A stretch of 64,000 nucleotides of DNA, taken from assembly GCF_021343995.1 (NCBI RefSeq), contig NZ_JAJTTE010000022.1, positions 49,175-113,174 on the forward strand, in the 5' to 3' direction. The DNA comes from Pseudonocardia terrae. GTDB lineage: Bacteria > Actinomycetota > Actinomycetes > Mycobacteriales > Pseudonocardiaceae. A program made the translations under genes and the position numbers. The notes beneath the pieces were generated by a model. That model did no database searches. It had not been told where the DNA came from and worked only from the letters and a program-made list of their open reading frames with translations. Of the stretch, positions 54,048-61,908 are shown in pieces (the first letter of the stretch is position 1; the number at the start of each line of letters is the position of its first letter).

Positions 54048-54428
54048 CGTGCCTCCATGTTGTGGTGGCCGGTTCGCACCCACGCGAAAGGACGGATGTC
54101 ACCGGACCGCTCGCGCCCGGGCTCCGAACCGGGGTCAGGAGCTTCTACCCGAACGGATCTGGCGCCACACGCCGAGCGCCGACATCGGCCATTTTTGCGC
54201 CGTTCGGCCCACCCGCCCGGTCCATTTCCCGGAAATGATCGTGAAACACCTGGGTGACTCGAGTTGGAGCGTCTTCGTGAGCACGTTGGGCCGAACGAGC
54301 GACTACCGCCCGGTCGGAGCAGCAGCAGGTCACAGCCCGAGAGCAGGCGTGTGCGCACGGTTCGGGGCGGAGATCTACCGCAGCCGAAAGATTCCGGAGT
54401 GGACACTTCCCCCGAGGCCACCGGATCG
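54048..54428. promoter_or_regulatory. Upstream region of the gvp operon with a 15-bp palindrome
   Basis: A 381-bp gene-free stretch with somewhat lower GC than its surroundings. It holds the perfect palindrome catttcc-c-ggaaatg at 54223-54237, about 180 bp before the first gvp-type gene, and other AT-containing words that are rare in this window. A GGGTAG about 110 nt upstream of the start may be a -10 of stress-sigma type. It probably carries the gvp promoter and a regulator site. Confidence 0.5.
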
Positions 54429-54881
54429 TCAGGATCCCGCTTTGGCGGCGGCCACGACGATCAGCACGATCAGCGCGACCAGCAGCAACACCACGGTGAT
54501 CGGCAACAACACGATCGCGAGCACCAGGGCGAGAATGATCGCAACCCGCATTCCCGTGCTCATGGCCCCGACCGCGCCTTTCAGCGCGCCCCAGATCGGG
54601 TTCTTCCCGGCCATCCCGGCACGGACGCCGCCCAGCACCGCGCCCATGGCGAGCCCGCCGGAGGTGGTCATCTTCTGGAACATCGCGCCGAGGTCCTCGA
54701 CATGCTCCAGCACGAGCCCGACGGACTTGCGCAGCAGCGTCCGCAGCAGCTCGCGCAGGCTCTCCTTCAGGTCGGCGACCGCGGCGTTCCGGCGCTCGAC
54801 GGGGCCGGGGGCTGCCGGTCGGGTCCCGTTGCTCGACCGCGGGGCCCGGTCGTCGATCTCCAGCGCCGTCATGGGCAGCAT
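54429..54881 (-). CDS. Two-helix membrane protein upstream of the gvp cluster
   Basis: 150 residues. A hydrophilic start (TALEIDDRAPRSSNG) and an amphipathic helix (LKESLRELLRTLLRKSVGLV) lead to a Gly-rich segment (GGLAMGAVLGGVRAGMAGKN) and a long hydrophobic hairpin (AIILALVLAIVLLPITVVLL). Unknown function. It is oriented like the gvp genes but separated from them by 381 bp. ATG 54881 has GGGGAGG 6 nt upstream. Confidence 0.68.
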   Translation of the reverse strand: MLPMTALEIDDRAPRSSNGTRPAAPGPVERRNAAVADLKESLRELLRTLLRKSVGLVLEHVEDLGAMFQKMTTSGGLAMGAVLGGVRAGMAGKNPIWGALKGAVGAMSTGMRVAIILALVLAIVLLPITVVLLLVALIVLIVVAAAKAGS

Positions 54882-55240
54882 GTCGTCCTCCCCGCCTGGC
54901 GCCGCCCGGGGCGTGCGGCACTCCCGCGCCGTCTACCCCGAATCGGACCCGCGCCACTCGCCCCGCGGGGCACCCGGTGCCGAATCCGCCCGTCCGTCGC
55001 AGCGGAGCCGACGAGCGGGCGGCTGGATGTTCCCCCGACCGGCCCAGCGACGCCGGGGGTACAGCCGGTTCGCGCGCTGCGCGGACCACGACGGCTTCTC
55101 CCGGGGCTGGGCCGACACGGTGCTGCCGCAGCTGTGCTGAGCCTTCGGCCCACCCCGGGACAAGGGCCGGTCGGCCTGTCCTCCGGGCGGTGCGGCGTGC
55201 TTGGCTGACGCACCTGTGGGCCGCAAGGTGGGGGTGCGTC
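54882..55240. other. Gene-free stretch with a coding-like tail
   Basis: No complete gene is supported here. On the plus strand the last 26 codons before TGA 55138-55140 (YSRFARCADHDGFSRGWADT, then VLPQLC) all end in G or C, as in real genes, but upstream the bias fades and no convincing start exists. It may be a gene remnant or chance. Confidence 0.3.
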
Positions 55241-55990
55241 ATGACGGGAGCAGGGGGACGGTACGGGCGCCGGAGGGTCGGCGCCGCGGCAGCGGTGGCG
55301 GGCGCGGTCGCGCTGCTGCTCGGCCTGCCGGGTGTTGCGGCCGCGGCGCCGCCGGCAACGGGGACCACCGGACCGGCAACGACCGCGAGCACCGCCGGCT
55401 ACCAGCGGGTCACCGGGTCCAACTGGTCCGGCTGGGCGGCGGTCGGGACCGGCTTCAGCAGGGTGTCCGCGGCGTGGTCGGCGCCGGCCGTGCGCTGTGG
55501 TGCGCCCACCCAGATCGCCGGGCAGTGGGTGGGCCTGGGCGGCGTCGTGACCGGGACCGTGCAGCAGACCGGGCTCGAGATCACCTGCGCCTCCGGGAAG
55601 CCGGTCTACCGCGCCTGGTACGAGGCGGCGCCGCAGGCGCCGGTCTACCACCCCGACGCGGTCGCCGCGGGCGACCGGATGACCGCGAGCGTGCAGCGGA
55701 CCGCGACGGGCTACAGCTACACCGTCGCCGACACGACGCAGGGCTGGACGCGGACCGCGCACACGGCCCTCCTCCAGGACGACCACTCGTCGGCCGAGGT
55801 CGTCCTCGAGTCGCCCACGGGTGCGTTCCCCTCGTTCGGCAGCCTCACGGTCTCCGGCGCCACCGTGGACGGCAAGTCGCTGGCCTCCTACAACCCGGTG
55901 GGCTTCGAGTCCGGCACGAGCGGCGTGCAGCAGACCCGGACCGGGCCGGTGCAGGGCGGCAGCTTCACGGTCACCTACCTGCACCAGTAG
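55241..55990 (+). CDS. Secreted G1-family (eqolisin-like) glutamic endopeptidase
   Basis: 249 residues. A signal peptide (RRRVGAAAAVAGAVALLLGL, then PGVAAAA) is followed by a beta-sandwich domain: SNWSGWAAVGTGFSRVSAAW, IAGQWVGLGGVVTGTVQQTG with the candidate catalytic Gln, YRAWYEAAPQAPVY, and SSAEVVLESPTGAFPSFGSL with the candidate catalytic Glu. Eqolisins are acid peptidases, mainly fungal but present in actinobacteria. Activity is inferred. ATG 55241 has AGGTGGGGG upstream. Confidence 0.85.
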   Translation: MTGAGGRYGRRRVGAAAAVAGAVALLLGLPGVAAAAPPATGTTGPATTASTAGYQRVTGSNWSGWAAVGTGFSRVSAAWSAPAVRCGAPTQIAGQWVGLGGVVTGTVQQTGLEITCASGKPVYRAWYEAAPQAPVYHPDAVAAGDRMTASVQRTATGYSYTVADTTQGWTRTAHTALLQDDHSSAEVVLESPTGAFPSFGSLTVSGATVDGKSLASYNPVGFESGTSGVQQTRTGPVQGGSFTVTYLHQ

Positions 55991-55994
55991 GCCC

Positions 55995-57641
55995 TCACCG
56001 CCGCCGGCGCAGCTGCGTCTCGTCGAGGTCGAGCTCCTGGCTGATCGCCACCATCGTCGGGCGGCTGATCTCCCCCCGGGCCTGCATCCGGCGCAACGTC
56101 TCGCGCTCGACCTCCACCAGGCGCAGCCGCAGCGCGCTCACGTCGGCGCCGGTGTCGGAGACCGCGCCCCCGTCCCCGGACGGGCCGGACCGGGCGGGAT
56201 CCGCCGCGTCGTCGCCGTGGCGGTGCGCGTGCCGGGTCGCCTCCAGCTGGTCCCGGAGGTGGTCGCGCCGCAGCTCCAGGATCTGGCGCAGCTCCTCCAC
56301 CCCGGCCGGCGGGGGCTCGTCGCGCTCGGCGACCTCGTCGAGCTCGCGCAGTGCGGCGTCGACCGCCGCCCGGCGGGCCCGGACGCCCTCGGTGCGCTCC
56401 CGCTCGTCGGGCCGCAGCCGCAGCACCCGCAACAGCCAGGGCAGGGGGACGGTCTGCCCGACCAGGGTCGCCAGGACCACCACGACGGTGAGGAACAGCA
56501 GCAGGTCCCGGCGCGGGAACGGCGCCCCGTTCGCGGCCGTGAGCGGGATCGACAGCGCCACCGCCAGCGACACGGCGCCGCGGGGGCCGCACCAGCCGAG
56601 CACCACCCGTTCCTGCCAGGGCATCTGCGCGGCCAGCTCCTCCCGAACCGGCAGCAGGGCCCCCAGCGGGGCCACCAGCATCACCCACGCCAGCCGGACG
56701 AGGATCGCGGCCGCGACGACCGCCGCCGCCGCGACCGCGAGGCCGGACCACGGGTAGGCCCCGACCTCACGCACCACGGCCGGCACCTGGATCCCCAGCA
56801 GCACGAACAGCACCGCGACGAGCAGCGAGTTCAACACGGTCCAGAAGGTCTCGGAATGCAGCCGGACCGTCGGCTCGACCAGCCCGCGGCCACGGACCCC
56901 GAGCCAGACGGCAGCGGTGACCGTCGCGAGCACGCCGGAGGAGTGCAGCTCCTGTGCCGGCACGAACGCCAGGTACGGCGTGACCAGGGAGAGGATCACG
57001 TGGCTCGCCGTGTCCCGGACGAACCGGCGCAGCGTCGCACTGATGATCCCCACGACGAGCCCGAACCCGATGCCCCCGCCGACCTCGATCAGCAGCTGGA
57101 GGCCGACCTGCCCTACCGAGGTCGTGGCGCCGACCGCGGCGATCGCGACGGCGAACAGGGTGAGCGCGACGCCGTCGTTGACCAGCCCCTCGGACTCCAG
57201 CACGGTGACCAGCCGGCGCGGCGCCCCCAGCCGTTGCAGCACCGAGCCCGCGGCCACGGGGTCGGGCGGCGCGACGGCGGCGCCGAACGCGATCGCGGCC
57301 GCCCAGCCGACGTCGGGGAAGACCAGCAGGAGCGATCCGCCCACGGCGGCGGCCGTCGCCACGACGAGCCCGACGGACTGTCCGACGACGGGGACCAGGT
57401 TGTTCGCGGTCTCCCGCGGGTCGCTGAAGAAGGCGGCGTAGTAGATCAGGGGCGGCAGGAACACCAGCAGCACCAGGTCCGGCGAGAGCCGGACCTCGCC
57501 CATGCCGGGGAGGAACGCCGCCGCGACCCCGAGCAGCACGTAGACGGCGGCCTCGGGCAGCCCCGTCCGCCGGCTGACGAGGCGGCCCAGCACCACCCCC
57601 GCCGCCAGCACGAGGACCACGAGCAGGACCTGGGTCGGCAC
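55995..57641 (-). CDS. CPA1-family Na+/H+ antiporter (NhaP type)
   Basis: 548 residues. About 12 helices with the CPA1 motifs FLPPLIYYAAFFSDPRE, AAVAPPDPVAAGSVLQRLGA, LESEGLVNDGVALTLF (with the ESxxND ion-binding pair) and GWCGPRGAVSLAVALSIPL. The C-terminal cytoplasmic tail of about 140 residues is charged and helical (VEELRQILELRRDHLRDQLE). It exchanges Na+ or K+ for H+. GTG 57641 is chosen by the conserved start; no Shine-Dalgarno. Confidence 0.92.
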   Translation of the reverse strand: MPTQVLLVVLVLAAGVVLGRLVSRRTGLPEAAVYVLLGVAAAFLPGMGEVRLSPDLVLLVFLPPLIYYAAFFSDPRETANNLVPVVGQSVGLVVATAAAVGGSLLLVFPDVGWAAAIAFGAAVAPPDPVAAGSVLQRLGAPRRLVTVLESEGLVNDGVALTLFAVAIAAVGATTSVGQVGLQLLIEVGGGIGFGLVVGIISATLRRFVRDTASHVILSLVTPYLAFVPAQELHSSGVLATVTAAVWLGVRGRGLVEPTVRLHSETFWTVLNSLLVAVLFVLLGIQVPAVVREVGAYPWSGLAVAAAAVVAAAILVRLAWVMLVAPLGALLPVREELAAQMPWQERVVLGWCGPRGAVSLAVALSIPLTAANGAPFPRRDLLLFLTVVVVLATLVGQTVPLPWLLRVLRLRPDERERTEGVRARRAAVDAALRELDEVAERDEPPPAGVEELRQILELRRDHLRDQLEATRHAHRHGDDAADPARSGPSGDGGAVSDTGADVSALRLRLVEVERETLRRMQARGEISRPTMVAISQELDLDETQLRRRR

Positions 57642-57723
57642 GCAGCGAGCGGTACCCGGCCGGCGGCCCGGGCATGCCGGGAGCCCGGGCGGAGGAGCGG
57701 ACGCCGGGTCGTAGGCTGCCCGG

Positions 57724-58350
57724 GTGCCGATGACCGCGAAGTACGCCACCACCTGCGGCGTCTGCTCGAGTCCTGTCCGCCCCGGCGAGGAGATCGCGAA
57801 GTCGGGGAAGGCCTGGGCGCACTCGGCGTGCGCCACTGCCGCCACGACCAGCGGTGAGACGAGCGCCGGCACGCTCACCGCCCGGCCCACGCGGTCGGCC
57901 CCGCGCCCGGACATGCCCGCCGCCGAGGGCGCCCTCGAGGTGTGGACGGACGGCGCATGCTCCGGCAACCCGGGCCCCGGCGGCTGGGCCTGGGCCACCC
58001 GGGACGGCCGGCAGGACAGCGGCGGCGAGGCGGGCACCACCAACCAGCGCATGGAGATCCGGGCGGCGCTGGAGGCGGTCCGGACCCTGGACGGCCCGCT
58101 GGTGGTGGTCAGCGACTCGACCTACGTCGTCAACTGCTTCCGGGACGGCTGGTGGAAGGGCTGGCTCGCCCGCGGCTGGACGACGAGCGCGCGCAAGCCG
58201 GTCGTCAGCCGCGACCTGTGGGAGCCGCTGATCACGCTGGTCAACGAGCGCGGCGACGTGTCCTTCCGGTGGGTGAAGGGCCACTCCGGGGACGAGATGA
58301 ACGACCTCGTCGACGCGCTCGCCGTGGAGCAGTCGCGCCTGGTCGCCTGA
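57724..58350 (+). CDS. rnhA: Ribonuclease HI with N-terminal zinc-finger-like domain
   Basis: 208 residues. Residues 70-205 are RNase HI with the catalytic Asp76 (EVWTDGACSGNPGPGGW), Glu111 (TNQRMEI), Asp131 (VVSDSTYV) and His187 (WVKGHSGDEMNDLVDALA). It cleaves the RNA strand of RNA-DNA hybrids. Residues 8-36 add a C11-x2-C14 ... H33-x2-C36 arrangement (ATTCGVCSSPV and AWAHSACA) that looks like a small zinc finger, not part of standard RnhA. GTG 57724 follows TAGGCT by 6 nt, a leaderless start that includes this domain. Confidence 0.92.
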   Translation: MPMTAKYATTCGVCSSPVRPGEEIAKSGKAWAHSACATAATTSGETSAGTLTARPTRSAPRPDMPAAEGALEVWTDGACSGNPGPGGWAWATRDGRQDSGGEAGTTNQRMEIRAALEAVRTLDGPLVVVSDSTYVVNCFRDGWWKGWLARGWTTSARKPVVSRDLWEPLITLVNERGDVSFRWVKGHSGDEMNDLVDALAVEQSRLVA

Positions 58351-58353
58351 CCG

Positions 58354-58626
58354 TCACCCGGCGGGGCGGCGCCGGCCGCCGTGCCGGAACCAGAGGGCGG
58401 CGCCCATCCCGGTGACCAGCACGGCGAACAACATCATCACCCCGGACAGCAGCGCCATCCCGGCGAGCAGGCCCAGCACGCCGAGCGCGACGAGGACGAG
58501 CGCCACCGCCCTCCGGGCGCGCGCGGGGGCCCTCCCCTCCGCGAGACGGTCGGCGAACCGCGGGTCCTCCATCCGGATCGCCGCCTCGATGTCCTGTAGC
58601 CGGCGCCGGTCCTCGTCGCTGAGCAT
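58354..58626 (-). CDS. DUF3040 membrane protein
   Basis: 90 residues: LSDEDRRRLQDIEAAIRMED, PRFADRLAEG, then two helices (VALVLVALGVLGLLAGMALL and MMLFAVLVTGMGAALW). Compact form of the DUF3040 family; function unknown. It ends 3 bp from the convergent rnhA stop. Confidence 0.88.
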   Translation of the reverse strand: MLSDEDRRRLQDIEAAIRMEDPRFADRLAEGRAPARARRAVALVLVALGVLGLLAGMALLSGVMMLFAVLVTGMGAALWFRHGGRRRPAG

Positions 58627-58717
58627 GGCTCCCCCTCGCTCCTGCCGGAGAGCACACTCCTCCGCGCCTGCCCGGTCAACCGTCCTTCCGTGTCAACCCT
58701 TCAGGGGCCCTCGGCCG

Positions 58718-59050
58718 TCAGTCCTTCAGGGGGTCGTGTCCCCAGTTCATCAGCGAGTACCGCCACTTCGTCTCGGTGACGTCGCCCTTCGGCTTCTGCG
58801 CCAGGTGCCGGTGCACGTAGCCGACCACGGTGCGCATGTGCTTCTCGTCGTCGGAGGAGAGGTCGGCCTTCTTGCTGCGCAGGATGTCCACGATCCTGCG
58901 CCCGGACGCGTGGCCGACGGACTCGCCGCCGTCGTGCTGGCCCGCGTCCTCGGACTCTTCGGTCGCCAGCCACTTCTCGAGCTCGGCGGCGGTCATGTTG
59001 ACCGCCTCGCCGAACTCCCGGTGGACGTCCTCGTCGCCCTTCGCGCTCAC
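58718..59050 (-). CDS. DUF3140 protein
   Basis: 110 residues: FGEAVNMTAAELEKWLATEE, SGRRIVDILRSKKADLSSDD and YVHRHLAQKPKGDVTETKWR, ending YSLMNWGHDPLKD. It is a conserved small protein of unknown function, perhaps DNA-associated given the DUF3140 pattern. GTG 59050 overlaps the stop of the upstream dehydrogenase (GTGA), so it belongs to that operon. Confidence 0.82.
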   Translation of the reverse strand: MSAKGDEDVHREFGEAVNMTAAELEKWLATEESEDAGQHDGGESVGHASGRRIVDILRSKKADLSSDDEKHMRTVVGYVHRHLAQKPKGDVTETKWRYSLMNWGHDPLKD

Positions 59051-60246
59051 GTCACCGCGGTCCCGGGCTTGAACAGGACCTTCACCGCCCCGTCGCGCTT
59101 CTCCTGGAACATCTTGTAGGCGTCGGGTGCGGACTCGAGCGGCACGTGGTGTGTCGCGAAGTCCTCGGTGCCCAGCGGGTCGTCGTCGGTGAGCAGCGGC
59201 AGCAGGTCCGGCACCCAGCGGTGGACGTTCGCCTGGCCCATCCGCAGCTGGATCTGCTTGTCGAACATCTGCAGCATCGGCATCGGGTCGGCCATGCCGC
59301 CGTAGACGCCGGACAGCGAGATCGTGCCGCCGCGGCGCACGAGCTCGATCGCCATCTGCAGGGCCGCCAGCCGGTCCACGCCGGCGGTCTTCATGAACGG
59401 CGCGGCCAGTGCGTCGGGCAGGTAGCCGGCGAGCTGGTGGGCGATCTTGCCGAACGGCGAACCGTGCGCCTCCATCCCCACCGCGTCGATCACCGCGTCG
59501 GCGCCGCGGCCGCCGGTGAGGGCGCGGACCGCGTCGACGACGTCCTTGCCGGCCTCGCGCAGGTCGATGGCGGTCACACCGCGGTTCTGCGCCCGGGCGA
59601 GCCGCTCGGGCACCAGGTCGATGCCGATGACCGTCTCGACCCCGCGGTGCTTGGCGATCCGGGCGCACATGTCGCCGATCGGGCCCAGCCCGAGGACGAC
59701 GAGGCTGCCGTCGCGGGGCGGGTCGGCGTAGGCCACGGCCTGCCAGGCCGTGGGCAGGACGTCGGAGAGGTAGACGAAGCGGTCGTCCGGCGGGCCCTCC
59801 GGCACCTTGATCGGCAGCTTGTCGCCGAACGGCACGCGCAGGAACTCCGCCTGCCCGCCCGGCACCTGGCCGTAGAGCTTCGTGTAGCCGAACAGCGAGG
59901 CGCCCATGCCCTGCTCGCGGTTCTGAGTGGTCTCGCACTGCGAGTGCAGCCCGCGCTCGCACATCCAGCAGGTCCCGCAGGAGACGTTGAACGGCACCAC
60001 GACGCGGTCGCCGACGTCGAGCGAGGTCACGCCCGGGCCCTTCTCCGCGACGATGCCCATCGGCTCGTGGCCGAGGATGTCGCCCTGGCCGAGGAACGGC
60101 CCCAGCACCTCGTACAGGTGCAGGTCGGACCCGCACAGCCCGGTCGAGGTGATCTGCACGATCACGTCGTCGGGATCCTTGATCGACGGGTCCGGATGGG
60201 TGTCCACGCGGACGTCGCGCTTGCCGTGCCAGGTGAGTGCGCGCAC
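59047..60246 (-). CDS. Zinc-dependent alcohol dehydrogenase (formaldehyde-dehydrogenase-like)
   Basis: 399 residues. MDR fold: catalytic zinc site in TSTGLCGSDLHLYEVLGPF and GHEPMGIVAEKG, structural zinc loop CGTCWMCERGLHSQC, and NAD(P)-binding VVLGLGPIGDMCARIAKHRG. It has the insertion typical of glutathione-independent formaldehyde-dehydrogenase-like enzymes. Substrate unproven. GTG 60246 has AAGGAG 5 nt upstream. It lies 30 bp after the flavodoxin-like gene. Confidence 0.92.
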   Translation of the reverse strand: MRALTWHGKRDVRVDTHPDPSIKDPDDVIVQITSTGLCGSDLHLYEVLGPFLGQGDILGHEPMGIVAEKGPGVTSLDVGDRVVVPFNVSCGTCWMCERGLHSQCETTQNREQGMGASLFGYTKLYGQVPGGQAEFLRVPFGDKLPIKVPEGPPDDRFVYLSDVLPTAWQAVAYADPPRDGSLVVLGLGPIGDMCARIAKHRGVETVIGIDLVPERLARAQNRGVTAIDLREAGKDVVDAVRALTGGRGADAVIDAVGMEAHGSPFGKIAHQLAGYLPDALAAPFMKTAGVDRLAALQMAIELVRRGGTISLSGVYGGMADPMPMLQMFDKQIQLRMGQANVHRWVPDLLPLLTDDDPLGTEDFATHHVPLESAPDAYKMFQEKRDGAVKVLFKPGTAVT

Positions 60247-60276
60247 GACGGCTCCTTCCTGCCCTGCGTGAGGGCC

Positions 60277-60876
60277 TCAGGCGGGGTACTGGTGCTCGTT
60301 CAGCAGCCGGGCCAGGTGCGCCGCGTTCGCGGCGAGGGTGGCGGTCGTGGCCACCACCGGCTCGGGGGTGTCGTCGAGGTCCTTGTAGTCGTTGCCGGAC
60401 ATCGCCTCGCCGTTCCAGTAGACGGACCCCTGCGCCGGCACCGTGAACCCGGTGTCGTTGAGCGCCTGGAACAGGTCGGCGGCGATCTTGTGGGCGCCGT
60501 CCTCGTTGCCGACGACGGCGGCCACCGCGACCTTGCCGACCATCAGCGGCCGGCCCTCGTCGTCCGTCTCGGAGATCTCGGCGTCGAGGCGCTCCAGCAC
60601 GCGCTGGGCGATGCTGCTCGGGTGCCCGACCCAGGTCGGGGTGGCGAACACGAGGATGTCGGAGTCGAGGATCCGCGACCGCAGCGCCGGCCACTCGTCG
60701 CCGTCGCCCATGTCGGGCTGCACGCCGGGGCGCACGTCGTGGTCGATCACGCGGATCGAGTCGCCCACGACGTCGTGCTGCTTGAGGGCGGCGAGCACCT
60801 CGTCGATCATCGTCTGGGTGCTCGACCCCGTCGGCGACGGGTTCAGCGTGCAGTTCAGGGCCAGTGCGGTGAGCAT
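60277..60876 (-). CDS. NADPH-dependent FMN reductase / flavodoxin-like protein
   Basis: 199 residues. Flavodoxin-like fold: TALALNCTLNPSPTGSSTQT (phosphate loop), DSDILVFATPTWVGHPSSIA and VAVAAVVGNEDGAHKIAADL. It probably binds FMN and reduces quinones or iron. It is first in a three-gene unit with the alcohol dehydrogenase and the DUF3140 gene. ATG 60876 has GGGAGG 7 nt upstream. Confidence 0.88.
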   Translation of the reverse strand: MLTALALNCTLNPSPTGSSTQTMIDEVLAALKQHDVVGDSIRVIDHDVRPGVQPDMGDGDEWPALRSRILDSDILVFATPTWVGHPSSIAQRVLERLDAEISETDDEGRPLMVGKVAVAAVVGNEDGAHKIAADLFQALNDTGFTVPAQGSVYWNGEAMSGNDYKDLDDTPEPVVATTATLAANAAHLARLLNEHQYPA

Positions 60877-61077
60877 GCCAGGCCTCCCGTTCGCCGGACG
60901 ACGGTCGCGAGGTGCGATACCCGGCCGCGGGTGCGGCAAACGACGGCCCGACCGGGCGGCGCGCCACGTCCGGGGGTTACGCCGACCGGTACGGGCGTGC
61001 CAGCATGGGTGCTTCTCGGAGTCGCGGCGTTCAACCACGCAGCGCGCGATCTCCTCCTACGGGGAGGCGCACCGCCG

Positions 61078-61455
61078 ATGCAGGACAGGGCCATGGTCGA
61101 GATCGAGCTCGAGGACCGCCCGGAGCCGGGCTACCTCGTCGCGCACCTCAGCGGCGAGGTCGATCTCGCGAGCCTCGGGTGCTTCCGCACCGACCTGCAG
61201 CGACTCGCCGAGGTGGACCGCACCGTGGTCGTCCTGGTGCTCGACGGCCTGCAGCACCTGTGCGCCGGCGGGGTGCGCGAGTTGCTGCGGCTGCGCGACG
61301 ACCTCGAGCCCCGGGGCGGCGGGCTGCACCTGGTCTGCGACGAGCACCGGCCGGCCCACATGATCCTGCGGGCCCTGGGGATCCCGGCGAGCGAAACCGT
61401 TCCGGCGGCGCCCACGCCCCTCTACGCCGAGTCGCGGGGTCGTCCGCTGAGCTGA
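61078..61455 (+). CDS. STAS-domain protein lacking the phospho-serine
   Basis: 125 residues with one STAS domain (GYLVAHLSGEVDLASLGCFR, VVVLVLDGLQHLCAGGVREL). In anti-sigma-factor antagonists the loop reads DSSG with a phosphorylated Ser; here it is Cys62-Ala63-Gly64-Gly65, so kinase control through that Ser is impossible. It may be a constitutive partner or a ligand-binding STAS protein. GGGGAGG lies 11 nt before ATG 61078; an in-frame ATG at 61093 is possible. Its last codons form the first unit of a 50-bp repeat array. Confidence 0.82.
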   Translation: MQDRAMVEIELEDRPEPGYLVAHLSGEVDLASLGCFRTDLQRLAEVDRTVVVLVLDGLQHLCAGGVRELLRLRDDLEPRGGGLHLVCDEHRPAHMILRALGIPASETVPAAPTPLYAESRGRPLS

Positions 61456-61800
61456 GCCGGTCGCGATCGACGCCCCGGTCGGGCCGCTCGGGCGCTCGCC
61501 GAGATGCGCCGGTCGGGGTCGGCCCCGATCGGGCTGCACGGCCGCCCGCTGAAATGCGCGGATCTGAAATGCGCGGATCGCAATTGGTGCCCCGGGCGCG
61601 TCGCACACGCCCGCTGAACTGCGCCGATCGCAAGCGATGCCCCGGTCGCGTCTCAGACGCCCGCTGAACTGCACCGGTCGCGGTCTGCCCCGGTCGGGCC
61701 GCACGGCCGCGCGCCGAGCTCATCGGGGCCGATCCCTCGGTCGGGCCGCCCGCCGAGCTCAGTCGGTCGCGGTCGATCCCCCGCCGGTTGGGGCGCCCGG
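61442..61800. repeat. About 50-bp tandem repeat array, seven units
   Basis: Units begin at about 61442, 61494, 61544, 61609, 61659, 61709 and 61751, with lengths 52, 50, 65, 50, 50, 42 and 50. Consensus blocks are gcccgctgaactgcgcc, then (g/c)gtcgc, then gccccggtcgggcc. The 65-bp unit carries an internal exact 15-bp duplication (ctgaaatgcgcggat). The first unit contains the STAS stop codon. Small palindromes occupy one position (gtcgcgatcgac in unit 1, atcgcaagcgat in unit 4). No ORF is supported in it. Confidence 0.85.
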
Positions 61801-61908
61801 CCGCCGGGAAGGCGGGGAGCATGTGCCTGCTCCCGGCCCCGTCGTGCCGCCCAGCGCGGTGCTCCCGATGACCCCACCGCGGTGCCTGACCGAACCGCGG
61901 TGCCCCCG

